Positions 6,815 through 15,566 of a stretch of DNA of 42,169 bases are shown here, one piece after another. The stretch covers positions 1 to 42,169 of the forward strand of contig JAFVEZ010000021.1 of the NCBI GenBank assembly GCA_017475745.1, given 5' to 3'. Source of the stretch: Selenomonadaceae bacterium. GTDB taxonomy: Bacteria > Bacillota > Negativicutes > Selenomonadales > Selenomonadaceae. Within the stretch, counting starts at the first letter, position 1, and the number at the start of each line of letters is the position of its first letter. The position numbers and the translations under genes are program-made. A model generated the notes under the pieces. The model saw only the letters and a list, made by a program, of their open reading frames with translations, did not search any database and was not told where the DNA came from.

Positions 6815-9518
6815 ATTTGCCATCTTTGAGTATACTGTTGATGGTCTCCCAATCTAGCTTTGAAGCAGCTTCTTTGATTTTCTTGTAGCGCTCAGATTCT
6901 CCTTCAGGCAGACGATATTCATCAAGAGATTGAAAGACAAACATCAAAGAGTCATAGTCAAAAGTCGCTGTGGCGTCCTTCATCGCTTCAAAAGCTTCTG
7001 CGAGTCCTGCTTCGTCAATCAGCGGTTTATCGGAGTCATCTTCCTCAACTTGAATTAATGGCTTGAGCTTTTCGGCATAACTTCTGTAAAGTTTCAGTAA
7101 TGGCTCATTATCTTGCTTAATCTCGTCAATATAGCCAGAATTTCCTGCGTCTTCGAGTCTTTTTGCTCTCTCTGAAAGCTCATCAGCACCAATCACTTTA
7201 GCAGAACTCTTGAGGGCATGTACTTTCGTCGTGTAGTTCTTCCAAGCGCCCGTATTGTAATATTGTTCTATCTCATCAGCGGCTGTATTAATCGCATTGG
7301 CGAAGACCGTCAAAGCGTCGATATATGCTTCTTCGCTGCCGCAGTGCTGAACACCTTCACTGAGATTTATTCCTTCAATTTTCGTCAACCACTCTGGCAA
7401 AGTCACTTCCTCAACTTCTTCTATATTGCTTGATTCTGAATTAAGTACCTTTTCAGGCGGTAAATATTTAACAACCATCTTCTCAAGTTGTGTTGAATTT
7501 ATTGGCTTGGTAAGATAATCCTGGAAACCCGCGGCTATATATTGTTCTCTTGCACCGCTGATTGCATTAGCTGTCAGTGAAATGACCGGTGTCTCTTTGT
7601 TGAGATTATCTGTCATCTCTTCCATTGCCTGTAGTGTCTCAATGCCGTCCATACCGGGCATTCGATGATCAAGGAAGATTATATCATACTTCTTGTGAGT
7701 GACCATCTTCAAACATTCCGGCCCATTGAGTGCTGTTTCGATCTTAATCTTTGTCTGTTTCAGTAGCCCTTTAACAACAGTCAGATTCATTACTGTATCA
7801 TCAACGACTAATATCGTCGCATCAGGAGCAATGAAGCTCTCGTGATATTCCTTATGCTGATTGAGTGAGCGCTTATAGTCTTGCTGGAAGTCTCCAATCG
7901 GTTCGTCATTAATCACTCTTTGCTCAATCTGGAATGCAAATGTTGAACCCTTGCCATAAGTGCTATCTACGTGCAATTTACTGTTCATTAATGCCAATAG
8001 CCGCTGAGTGATATTCATTCCGAGACCTGTACCCTCAATCGTCCTGTTGCGCTTCTCTTCAATTCTCTCAAAGGCACTGAAGAGCTTCTTTATATCTTCC
8101 GGCTTAATGCCTATACCTGTATCACTCACACTTACACAAAGATATATCTTCTCGTCATCAATCGGGCGCGAGGTCACATTCAAAGTCACGCCGCCTTCTT
8201 CAGTGTACTTAACAGCATTAGTCAAAATGTTTGTAATAATCTGTTTGATTCGTATCTCATCACCAAACAAGACACTGGGGATCGTCGACGAAACATTAAT
8301 TCTAAAATCCAGACCTTTCTTCTCTGCGCGAGTTTGTATCATATTGATTAAATCATTCAGTATGGAGCTTACGTGATATTCAACGGGTATAATTTCCATT
8401 TTGCCGGCTTCAATTTTGCTGAAGTCAAGTATATCATTAACAAGGCCCAGCAAAGTGCGAGCGGCGTTGCGGAGATTCTCAGAGTATTCAAGTATTGAAG
8501 AGTCCTTAGACTCACGAATTACCATTTCATTCATACCCATAATGGCATTGATTGGCGTCCTAATCTCATGCGACATATTCGACAAGAACTCACTCTTTGC
8601 CTTGTTCGCACTGTCCGCTAATGCTTTCTCTCGTTCAAGATACTTATCCTTACGCTTAATCATTAGATAACGTACGCCAACCATTAACATCACCAGCGCA
8701 ATGAAGAATGAAACCAACATAACCGTGTATATGTAGTCAATGCCGACAGAGACATATTCCCAAGGCACATAGCCGGTCAGAGCCAAATGATGCTGCTCTG
8801 AGATTTCGGAGAAGTGAAGAAAATATCTGCTGCCATTGTAATTATAGTAAATGGCATTTGGAGTATTGCCGTTTTTCTTACATTTTTCTCCCAATTCGTG
8901 CCAGCCTTCCATCATATATGACGGTGAGAAGAAGTACCAGCCCTTTGATAGGATCACCCAATTATCCATGCCATTGTGAATGTAAAGAGTACCTGCACCA
9001 TTGTAGCTGAGAGCCATGAACTTGCGACGAATTGCATCATCATCGAAGGTCTCATACAATACACAGGCTTCATTATCGATTTTAATCGGAACAGCGAATA
9101 GCAAACCAATATTTTGCCGATATTTTAGAACTTCATAACCATTGAAGGCAGAATACAAAAGTTTTAATGTTTCATCGGTTATAGGTGATCCTGCGATTAC
9201 TTCACCGCTTTTGGATATTATACCCATCTTTTGACCTTCTGTTCCTATTAACGAAATTCTAATCAAATCATCAACGTATACTTTTCCTTCTTCGACAAGA
9301 TTTGAGCTAGTTTGCAATTTGTCAAACTCTTGCCTTGATTGCTGCTCTATTCCGAATGCCAAACTTTGAGCTTGAAGTGCAACAGACTCTTCAAGTGACT
9401 TGGTGAGTTCTTCGTCAACTTTGCTATAGATAGTATGACCGATTGCACCAAGAATTAATGCAAGGACTACAAACTCTACAAATGCACGTGCAGCTAATCC
9501 ATTGAATGATTTGAACAT
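6813..9518 (-). CDS. Hybrid sensor histidine kinase 2 (HisKA-HATPase-REC-Hpt)
   Basis: 901 residues, same domain order as kinase 1: TM1 about 14-33, sensor region to about 260, TM2 about 265-285, phospho-His317 in HisKA, HATPase motifs NILTNAVKYTE, DTGIGIK and GTGLGMNI, receiver Asp617 (FLDHRMPGMDG), Hpt His767 (KVHALKSSA), then the shared tail (DYDSLMFVFQSLDEYRLP). The sensor region differs strongly from kinase 1 while the catalytic part is nearly the same, suggesting duplication followed by ligand diversification. ATG at 9518 behind AGGAGAAGGAAG. Its short leader starts from the extended -10 at 9551. The 3' end abuts the promoter of hydrophobic peptide 1. Confidence 0.95.
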   Translation of the reverse strand: MFKSFNGLAARAFVEFVVLALILGAIGHTIYSKVDEELTKSLEESVALQAQSLAFGIEQQSRQEFDKLQTSSNLVEEGKVYVDDLIRISLIGTEGQKMGIISKSGEVIAGSPITDETLKLLYSAFNGYEVLKYRQNIGLLFAVPIKIDNEACVLYETFDDDAIRRKFMALSYNGAGTLYIHNGMDNWVILSKGWYFFSPSYMMEGWHELGEKCKKNGNTPNAIYYNYNGSRYFLHFSEISEQHHLALTGYVPWEYVSVGIDYIYTVMLVSFFIALVMLMVGVRYLMIKRKDKYLEREKALADSANKAKSEFLSNMSHEIRTPINAIMGMNEMVIRESKDSSILEYSENLRNAARTLLGLVNDILDFSKIEAGKMEIIPVEYHVSSILNDLINMIQTRAEKKGLDFRINVSSTIPSVLFGDEIRIKQIITNILTNAVKYTEEGGVTLNVTSRPIDDEKIYLCVSVSDTGIGIKPEDIKKLFSAFERIEEKRNRTIEGTGLGMNITQRLLALMNSKLHVDSTYGKGSTFAFQIEQRVINDEPIGDFQQDYKRSLNQHKEYHESFIAPDATILVVDDTVMNLTVVKGLLKQTKIKIETALNGPECLKMVTHKKYDIIFLDHRMPGMDGIETLQAMEEMTDNLNKETPVISLTANAISGAREQYIAAGFQDYLTKPINSTQLEKMVVKYLPPEKVLNSESSNIEEVEEVTLPEWLTKIEGINLSEGVQHCGSEEAYIDALTVFANAINTAADEIEQYYNTGAWKNYTTKVHALKSSAKVIGADELSERAKRLEDAGNSGYIDEIKQDNEPLLKLYRSYAEKLKPLIQVEEDDSDKPLIDEAGLAEAFEAMKDATATFDYDSLMFVFQSLDEYRLPEGESERYKKIKEAASKLDWETINSILKDGK

Positions 9519-9550
9519 CTTCCTTCTCCTCTAAACTTAAATTCAGTTCT

Positions 9551-9559
9551 ATTATATCA
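9551..9559 (-). promoter_or_regulatory. Extended -10 promoter of hybrid kinase 2
   Basis: Minus-strand TGATATAAT, identical to the element before kinase 1, giving a leader of about 26 nt. It is back-to-back with the plus-strand promoter at 9578-9605. Confidence 0.6.
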
Positions 9560-9577
9560 GAAAAAGAAAAAAATTTC

Positions 9578-9605
9578 TTGCAAATATCTAAAAATGTTGT
9601 ATAAT
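9578..9605 (+). promoter_or_regulatory. Promoter of small RNA 2 (plus strand)
   Basis: TTGCAA (9578-9583), 16-bp spacer, TATAAT (9600-9605), identical in sequence to the promoter at 6422-6449. Predicted start near 9612. Confidence 0.7.
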
Positions 9606-9614
9606 AAATATAAC

Positions 9615-9638
9615 AAAACGCCCTGCTGTAACAGAGCG
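9615..9638 (-). terminator. Terminator of peptide-2 mRNA (minus strand)
   Basis: On the minus strand CGCTCTG...CAGGGCG (one mismatch) followed by TTTTG. It is the counterpart of the better terminator at 6459-6485. Confidence 0.5.
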
Positions 9639-9717
9639 TTTCGGACATTTCGACATTTGGCCAGCCCCATCAAGTGCGGCTAAAGAAGTACCGCGTATTA
9701 GCTGTGATTAATCATCA

Positions 9718-9749
9718 GCCGTCTAAGTTCAGCAGCTTAGGCGGCTTTT
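9718..9749 (+). terminator. Terminator of small RNA 2
   Basis: Ten-bp stem GCCGTCTAAG/CTTAGGCGGC (9718-9727 with 9736-9745, one G-U), 8-nt loop, then TTTT. The right arm contains the stop codon of the opposite-strand peptide, as in unit 1. Confidence 0.8.
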
Positions 9750-9808
9750 CCGGTTAAAAGCACGAGGATTATGACGATGATAAACATCATCAAGAAGAAT
9801 TTGCCCAT
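9737..9808 (-). CDS. Putative hydrophobic toxin-like peptide 2 (23 aa)
   Basis: A 23-codon ORF from ATG at 9808 to TAA at 9739-9737. It begins MGKFFLMMFIIVI and ends ILVLLTGKAA, a single hydrophobic segment flanked by Lys residues, with the same C-terminal pattern as peptide 1. The ribosome site GGGGTGAGG lies 2-3 nt before the ATG and can pair with CCTCA upstream, suggesting control by sequestration. The minus-strand promoter is weaker than in unit 1: TGTGATAAAT at about 9870-9880 aligns with TGTGATATAAT of unit 1. Together with RNA 2 it forms the second type I toxin-antitoxin-like unit. Confidence 0.55.
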   Translation of the reverse strand: MGKFFLMMFIIVIILVLLTGKAA

Positions 9809-9883
9809 AACCTCACCCCATTTCTGAGGCTAAGTATCGGCCGCCTGCCGTATTCTCAATGTCACTTGCATTTATCACATTTT

Positions 9884-9909
9884 GCTATGATTGCATAGCT
9901 TATTTTTTT
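9884..9909 (+). terminator. Plus-strand terminator at the 3' edge of kinase 3
   Basis: GCTATG-ATTG-CATAGC, then TTA and seven T on the plus strand. As at 6784-6814 it would shield the kinase gene from antisense transcription coming from the small RNA locus. Confidence 0.55.
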
Positions 9910-9911
9910 GT

Positions 9912-12629
9912 TTATTCGCCCTCTTTGAGTACACTCTTGATTGTTTCCCAATCTAATTTTGAAGCAGCTTCTTTGATTTGTTTGTAGCGCTCAGATTCTC
10001 CTTCAGGCAGACGATATTCATCAAGAGATTGAAAGACAAACATCAAAGAGTCATAGTCAAATGTCGCTGCAGCGTCCTTCATTGCTTCAAAGGCTTCTGC
10101 GAGTTCTGCTTCGTCAATCAGTGGTTTATCAACATCGTCTTCTTCCACTTGAATCAATGGCTTGAGTTTCTCTGCATAACTTTTATAGAGTTCTATCAAC
10201 GGTTCATGATCTTGCTTGATCTCGTCAATATATCCAGAGTTTCCTGCATCTTCAAGTCTCTTAGCTCTCTCGGAGAGTTCCTCAGCACCAACCACCTTGG
10301 AAGTGGACTTCAGCGCATGCACCTTCGTCGTGTAGTTACGCCAATCCTCAGCAATGAAGTATTTCTCAATCTCTTTGGACGCTGAAGCAATGGAATTGGC
10401 AAAGACATTCAAGACATCAAGATAGGCCTCTTTACTGCCGCAATGTTCGATACCTGCCTTTAAGCTCAAGCCCTCAACTGTCGTCAACCACTCAGGAAGT
10501 GCTGATTCTTCGTTTGAATCTGTTGAAGTCTGAACAATCTCACTAGAGGTGAAAACTTTATCACTTTGCAGATACTTGATGATTGTCTTCTCAAGCTGTG
10601 CCGCATTAATCGGCTTGGTGAGATAGTCTTGGAAACCCGCGGCAATATATTGCTCACGTGCTCCGCTGATAGCGTTGGCAGTCAAAGAGATGACAGGCGT
10701 CTCCTTGTTAAGATTGCCTGTTAGTTCTTTCATTACTTGAAGCGTCTCAATGCCGTCCATGCCGGGCATGCGGTGGTCAAGGAAGATGATGTCATATTTC
10801 TTTTTCTTTACCATCTCAAGGCACTCATAACCACTCACGGCAGTATCAATCTTGATCTTAGTCTGCTTGAGGAGTCCTTTGACAACGGTGAGATTCATCA
10901 CAGTATCATCAACGACTAGGATAGTGGCATCAGGTGCAGTAAAGGATTCGTGATACTCGCTGTGATGTGCCAATGAACGTCTGTAACTCTCTTCAAAATC
11001 GCCAATAGGTTCTGGATTGACGACACGCTGAACAACTTGGAAGCTGAAGGTTGAGCCTTCGCCATAGATACTGTCAACCACCAACTTAGTCCCCATCATT
11101 GCAAGGAGTTTCTTGGTGATGTTCATTCCAAGACCTGTGCCTTCAATATTACGATTGCGCTCCTCCTCAATTCTCTCGAAGGCGCTGAAGAGCTTCTGAA
11201 GGTCTTCGTCCTTGATTCCAATTCCGGTATCGGTAATACTGACTTTGAGATAGATATTCTCATCATCAATGTGAGTGTAGTTGACTTTGAGGGTGACACT
11301 GCCCTTCTCTGTGTACTTTACGGCGTTGGTGAGGAGATTTGTCACGATCTGTTTGATTCTAATCTCATCACCGAACAGCACAGACGGAAGAGTTTTATCT
11401 GCTTCGATTATCAGCTCAAGCCCTTTATTCTCTGCGCGCTTGCGTATCATATTAACTAAATCATTCAACACTGAGCCGATGTGATACTCAACTGGAATTA
11501 TCTCCATCTTGCCCGCTTCAATCTTACTGAAGTCCAGAATATCGTTGATAAGACTCAGAAGACTTCGTGCTGCATTTTGAAGATTTTGAGCATATTCAAG
11601 CGTTGAAGGTTCTTTCGATTCCCTTAATATCATTTCGTCCATGCCCATGATCGCGTTGATCGGCGTTCTAATCTCATGCGACATATTCGACAAAAAGTCA
11701 CTCTTCGCCTTATTCGCGGAATCAGCCAATGATTTTTCCTTTTCAAGGTGTTTGGCTCGCCTTGCCTTCATGATATATTGGACTCCTACGATCAATAGAA
11801 GTAAAATGACGCCAAATGTCACCAGCATAATAATGTAGATATAATCAATACCGACAGCAACAGACTTCCAAGGTACATAGCCAGAGATTGCGAAATGCTG
11901 CTCCTTTGAGATCTCCGCAACGTACAAGAAATACCCTTTGCCTTTGAATTTATAATACATTGATAAGGAATCATCATCACTATTATCAAATTCATTACCA
12001 ATAGCATACCAGCCAGGTCTCATCTCAGGCTCAAGATTTATCAGTTCAGCACCCTCAGAAAGCACCATCCAATTTTCCATATTATTCAGTAAAAGGATAG
12101 TTCCAGTGCCATTATAGCTTACTGCATGAAAGGTTTTCTTTACCCATTCGGTAGGGTTTCTGTTATAGAGCATACAATCTTGATCGTAAATTTTCACAGG
12201 AAGTGCAAAGATTAAACCAAACTCATTATCATATATAACGACATTTTCACCGTTGAAGACATTGGCAAATTTTTCCATTAATCTTGCAGGTAATGGGTTG
12301 CCTTTGAGCGGCTCATTATTTCTGTCGATAATGCCCATTTCTTCATCGACAGCACCAACCAGAAATAAATCATCAATATCTTCGATTGCTACTTTGCCGT
12401 TAGATGTGAGCAACGCTACTGCCTGCAATCTGTGAAACTTCTCTTCAAATTGATTCCTCAAACCGACCGCAATGCTCTTTGCTTGGAGTGCCACAGACTC
12501 TTCAAGCGATTCCTTGAGCATTGAATCAATTTTATAATAGGCAAAGTAACCTAATACACTCAAAATACTTGCTAAGACTAAGAACTCAACTGCTTCTCTG
12601 ATTACCAACTCATTTACAGTTTTAAACAT
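9912..12629 (-). CDS. Hybrid sensor histidine kinase 3 (HisKA-HATPase-REC-Hpt)
   Basis: I place the start at ATG 12629 (905 residues), where GAGGCG lies 8 nt upstream; the open frame extends to 12743 but that part overlaps kinase 4 and has no ribosome site. Domains: TM1 about 11-33, sensor region, TM2 about 265-290, phospho-His318, HATPase (NLLTNAVKYTE, DTGIGIK, GTGLGMNI), receiver Asp618 (FLDHRMPGMDG), Hpt His771 (KVHALKSTS) and the shared tail. The start overlaps the kinase 4 stop by 8 bp, so the two are likely translationally coupled. Its tail is almost the same as in kinase 2, suggesting recent duplication or gene conversion. Confidence 0.95.
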   Translation of the reverse strand: MFKTVNELVIREAVEFLVLASILSVLGYFAYYKIDSMLKESLEESVALQAKSIAVGLRNQFEEKFHRLQAVALLTSNGKVAIEDIDDLFLVGAVDEEMGIIDRNNEPLKGNPLPARLMEKFANVFNGENVVIYDNEFGLIFALPVKIYDQDCMLYNRNPTEWVKKTFHAVSYNGTGTILLLNNMENWMVLSEGAELINLEPEMRPGWYAIGNEFDNSDDDSLSMYYKFKGKGYFLYVAEISKEQHFAISGYVPWKSVAVGIDYIYIIMLVTFGVILLLLIVGVQYIMKARRAKHLEKEKSLADSANKAKSDFLSNMSHEIRTPINAIMGMDEMILRESKEPSTLEYAQNLQNAARSLLSLINDILDFSKIEAGKMEIIPVEYHIGSVLNDLVNMIRKRAENKGLELIIEADKTLPSVLFGDEIRIKQIVTNLLTNAVKYTEKGSVTLKVNYTHIDDENIYLKVSITDTGIGIKDEDLQKLFSAFERIEEERNRNIEGTGLGMNITKKLLAMMGTKLVVDSIYGEGSTFSFQVVQRVVNPEPIGDFEESYRRSLAHHSEYHESFTAPDATILVVDDTVMNLTVVKGLLKQTKIKIDTAVSGYECLEMVKKKKYDIIFLDHRMPGMDGIETLQVMKELTGNLNKETPVISLTANAISGAREQYIAAGFQDYLTKPINAAQLEKTIIKYLQSDKVFTSSEIVQTSTDSNEESALPEWLTTVEGLSLKAGIEHCGSKEAYLDVLNVFANSIASASKEIEKYFIAEDWRNYTTKVHALKSTSKVVGAEELSERAKRLEDAGNSGYIDEIKQDHEPLIELYKSYAEKLKPLIQVEEDDVDKPLIDEAELAEAFEAMKDAAATFDYDSLMFVFQSLDEYRLPEGESERYKQIKEAASKLDWETIKSVLKEGE

Positions 12630-15420
12630 CAGTTTTCGCCTCACTAAGCAAATTGTTGATGGTCTCCCAGTCGAGTTTGGCGGCGGCTTCTTTGATTTGT
12701 TTATATGGCTCAATCTTATTCTCCGGTAACTTGTACTCATCAAGTGACTGGAATATAAACATCATCGAATCATAGTCAAAGGTTGCAGCAGCGTCCTTCA
12801 TTGCTTCAAAAGCTTCGGCAAGTTCTACCTCGTCAATCAACGGCTTGTTGGAATTGTCCTCTTCAGTCTCAATCAGTGGCTTGAGTTTCTCAATATATGA
12901 GCGATAGAGTTCGAGTAAAGGTTTAGTATCTTTCATTATCTCGTCAATATATCCAGCATTGCCTGCATCTTCAAGGCGTTTAGCTCTTTCGGACAATTCA
13001 AGCGCACCTATAACTCTTGAGGAACTCTTCAAAGCATGAACTTTGGTTGTATAGTTCTTCCAATCTTCAGCGTTGTAATAAGCTTCAATCTCATCAGCAC
13101 CACTAGTGACAGAATTAGCATAGACCTTGAGAGCTGCAAGATAATCATCTACATCACCGCAGTGTTCAACACCTTCCTTAGTGTTCAATCCGCTCACTTT
13201 TGCCAACCACTCTGGCAGATTCAATTCTTCAGCAGATTGTTCTGTTTCTGCGTCGTCGGACACTTTAGTGATCTTGACTTTATCTTTAGGCAGATACTTA
13301 ATCAGCATGTTCTCAAGGTGGGTGCTGTTAATTGGCTTGGTGAGGTAATCTTTAAATCCTGCAGCAAGGTACTGTTCACGCGCTCCGCTGATTGCATTCG
13401 CCGTCAATGATATTACAGGAGTATCATGATTTGGATTAGGCGTCATAAGCTGCATTTCTCTGAGCGTTTCCATTCCGTCCATTTCTGGCATACGGTGATC
13501 GAGGAAGATCACGTCATACTTCTTCTTTGCTGTCAAATCCAGACACTCTTTGCCGCTCTCCGCCGTGTCAATCTTGATTTGAGTCTGTTTGAGTAGACCT
13601 TTAACAACAGTGAGATTCATTACAGTATCATCAACCACCAAGATAGAAGCGTCCGGTGCTGTGAACTTCTCGTGATATTCTTTGTGATTTTTAAGAGAAT
13701 TTCTAAACGCTTCCTCAAAATCACCGATTGGCTCGCGACTGACGATCTTCTGTTCGATATCAAACCAAAACATTGAACCTTCACCGTAAATGCTGTCAAC
13801 TTGAAGTTTAGAGTTCATTAAGTGCAGAAGTTGTTGAGTGATATTCATTCCAAGGCCCGTACCTTCAATGGTACGATTGCGCTTCTCCTCAATGCGCTCA
13901 AAGGCACTAAACAGCTTTGACAAATCTTCAGGCTTGATTCCAATACCGGTATCTTGCACCTTGACAGTCATGATGATAGTGTCATTATTTTTCTCGTAAT
14001 AGTCGACAGTCAGTGTTACACTGCCCTTTTCAGTGTATTTGACAGCATTAGTCAAGATATTGGTGATGACTTGTTTGATTCTGATCTCGTCGCCAAAGAG
14101 AATACATGGAATATCGGGATCAGCCTTAGCAATGAATCGTAAGCCCTTCTTATCGGCACGAGTGTGTATCATATTGACTAAATCATTGAGAAGTGAGCTA
14201 AGTTGGTATTCAACAGGTATAATCTCCATCTTGCCTGCCTCAATCTTACTGAAGTCGAGTATATCGTTAATGATTCCAAGCAGACTGTTTCCGGCGTGTC
14301 GGAGGTTTTCGGCGTATTCCAAAGTATTTGGCTCTTTGGACTCTCTTAAAATCATCTCGTCCATGCCGAGTATTGCATTTATCGGCGTGCGAATTTCGTG
14401 TGACATATTCGACAGGAACTCACTCTTTGTCTGGCTTGCTTGAAGTGCCATCAACTTCTCTTGTCGCAATTCTTTGTTTTCAACGTTCTTTATGGAGTAG
14501 CGACCAAACATTATCAGTATAAGCATTATCAAGCCAATACAGCCAAGCATGACAGTGTGAATATAATCGACACCGGCAGAGACAGCTTCACGCTTGACCA
14601 TGCCAAAGATCGCAAAATCTTTATCATAAACATATGAACCAAATATCCAGTATGATTGGCCATTAAAATCAAATGGCTTGACCACTCTTCCATTCTCAAG
14701 AGTCTCATTATAAATTGCCTTGCTGTAAGCCTCAAAGAATCCGGGTGTTACATACAAATCATCGTAGAATTTGCCATTGGCTTCGCCTAGTGAGATTTCT
14801 GTCCACTCACCGGTTTTATAGCCCAAAGTGACTCTGCCTTCACCGTCATAGCTGACAATGCCGAAGAGCTTGGGAATATCTTTGTCGGAGTACTGTTGGT
14901 AAAATATACAAATTTCGTTATTTAGTTCGACAGGAACAGCAAAGATAAGACCTGATCCCTTGTGATAGATGATGACATCTTCGCCCTCAAAGACTGCTGC
15001 CAATTCATTAAATTCATGTTCGGGTAGATTTTTTGGACTGCCCTCAACTGGACTGCCATCTTTGTAAAGTATGCCTGTATTATCAGTTCCACGCTCAAAA
15101 GCATTGGAAACATTTATTAAACTTTCAACTGAAACCTGTCCTTTTTCGAGCATTGAAGCACCTAAGTGCATTTCGTGGATTTCCTGTTCAAATTCGTGTT
15201 CAACAGAATGTGAGATTGTGCCTACATTTCTTGAGACACTTTCAGCCATCGATTCATTTAGCAAATTATTAATATGGCAATGTGCGAAGTAGCCTATACC
15301 ACAAAGTACAATGGCAGCCATGATAAATTCAAAGATCGCCCGTGCCGTGATTCCTCTCACAACGTCAATATCTAAATCTGACTTTTTAGCAGAATCAGTT
15401 ATATCTTTCCCAAAACTCAT
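12622..15420 (-). CDS. Hybrid sensor histidine kinase 4 (HisKA-HATPase-REC-Hpt)
   Basis: Start chosen at ATG 15420 (932 residues) because CTGGAG lies 8 nt upstream; upstream in-frame starts at 15441 and 15471 lack a ribosome site. A soluble N-terminus of about 25 residues precedes TM1 (about 30-50); the sensor region follows, then TM2 near 290-310, phospho-His341, HATPase (NILTNAVKYTE, DTGIGIK, GTGLGMNI), receiver Asp641 (FLDHRMPEMDG), Hpt His795 (KVHALKSSS) and the shared tail ending in DWETINNLL. It is the first gene of the kinase array, behind a good promoter, and overlaps kinase 3 by 8 bp. Confidence 0.95.
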   Translation of the reverse strand: MSFGKDITDSAKKSDLDIDVVRGITARAIFEFIMAAIVLCGIGYFAHCHINNLLNESMAESVSRNVGTISHSVEHEFEQEIHEMHLGASMLEKGQVSVESLINVSNAFERGTDNTGILYKDGSPVEGSPKNLPEHEFNELAAVFEGEDVIIYHKGSGLIFAVPVELNNEICIFYQQYSDKDIPKLFGIVSYDGEGRVTLGYKTGEWTEISLGEANGKFYDDLYVTPGFFEAYSKAIYNETLENGRVVKPFDFNGQSYWIFGSYVYDKDFAIFGMVKREAVSAGVDYIHTVMLGCIGLIMLILIMFGRYSIKNVENKELRQEKLMALQASQTKSEFLSNMSHEIRTPINAILGMDEMILRESKEPNTLEYAENLRHAGNSLLGIINDILDFSKIEAGKMEIIPVEYQLSSLLNDLVNMIHTRADKKGLRFIAKADPDIPCILFGDEIRIKQVITNILTNAVKYTEKGSVTLTVDYYEKNNDTIIMTVKVQDTGIGIKPEDLSKLFSAFERIEEKRNRTIEGTGLGMNITQQLLHLMNSKLQVDSIYGEGSMFWFDIEQKIVSREPIGDFEEAFRNSLKNHKEYHEKFTAPDASILVVDDTVMNLTVVKGLLKQTQIKIDTAESGKECLDLTAKKKYDVIFLDHRMPEMDGMETLREMQLMTPNPNHDTPVISLTANAISGAREQYLAAGFKDYLTKPINSTHLENMLIKYLPKDKVKITKVSDDAETEQSAEELNLPEWLAKVSGLNTKEGVEHCGDVDDYLAALKVYANSVTSGADEIEAYYNAEDWKNYTTKVHALKSSSRVIGALELSERAKRLEDAGNAGYIDEIMKDTKPLLELYRSYIEKLKPLIETEEDNSNKPLIDEVELAEAFEAMKDAAATFDYDSMMFIFQSLDEYKLPENKIEPYKQIKEAAAKLDWETINNLLSEAKTDV

Positions 15421-15461
15421 GTCTATCGCTCCAGTGCTCATAAATGTTTTACTAATATATA

Positions 15462-15490
15462 ATTTTAGCAAATTACGATAACCTCTGCAA
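15462..15490 (-). promoter_or_regulatory. Promoter of the kinase 4-kinase 3 unit
   Basis: Minus strand TTGCAG (15490-15485), 17-bp spacer, TAAAAT (15467-15462). It gives a leader of about 35 nt to the ATG at 15420. It is divergent from the ubiA promoter, only 17 bp away. Confidence 0.7.
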
Positions 15491-15507
15491 TAAGTTAAAA
15501 ATTTTAT

Positions 15508-15536
15508 TTGACGATTTCAAAAAAGGCGAATAAAAT
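15508..15536 (+). promoter_or_regulatory. Promoter of the UbiA-family gene
   Basis: TTGACG (15508-15513), 17-bp spacer, TAAAAT (15531-15536); start expected near 15543, 24 nt before the TTG start codon. Confidence 0.75.
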
Positions 15537-15566
15537 AGTTTAAAAAAAACACTAGGAGCTGATTAC

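Larger units (their letters stand above)
9612..9749 (+). ncRNA. Putative antisense RNA 2 (antitoxin-like)
   Basis: Predicted transcript of about 138 nt from the promoter at 9578-9605 to the terminator at 9718-9749. It starts with a hairpin (9619-9638, one mismatch) related to that of RNA 1 and shares CGACATTTGG with it. The central part diverges from RNA 1, as expected if each antisense RNA is specific for its own target. The 3' end overlaps the last codons of the opposite 23-codon ORF at 9737-9808. Existence and role are inferred from layout. Confidence 0.55.

Noticed and set aside
12630..12743. N-terminal extension of kinase 3 (38 residues)
   Set aside because: It overlaps kinase 4, has a low-complexity composition, no ribosome site, and the other kinases start at the equivalent of 12629.
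11819..15292. Many open frames of 60-140 codons opposite or within the four kinases
   Set aside because: They lie fully inside long genes with complete conserved domains and lack ribosome sites; shadows of biased codon use.
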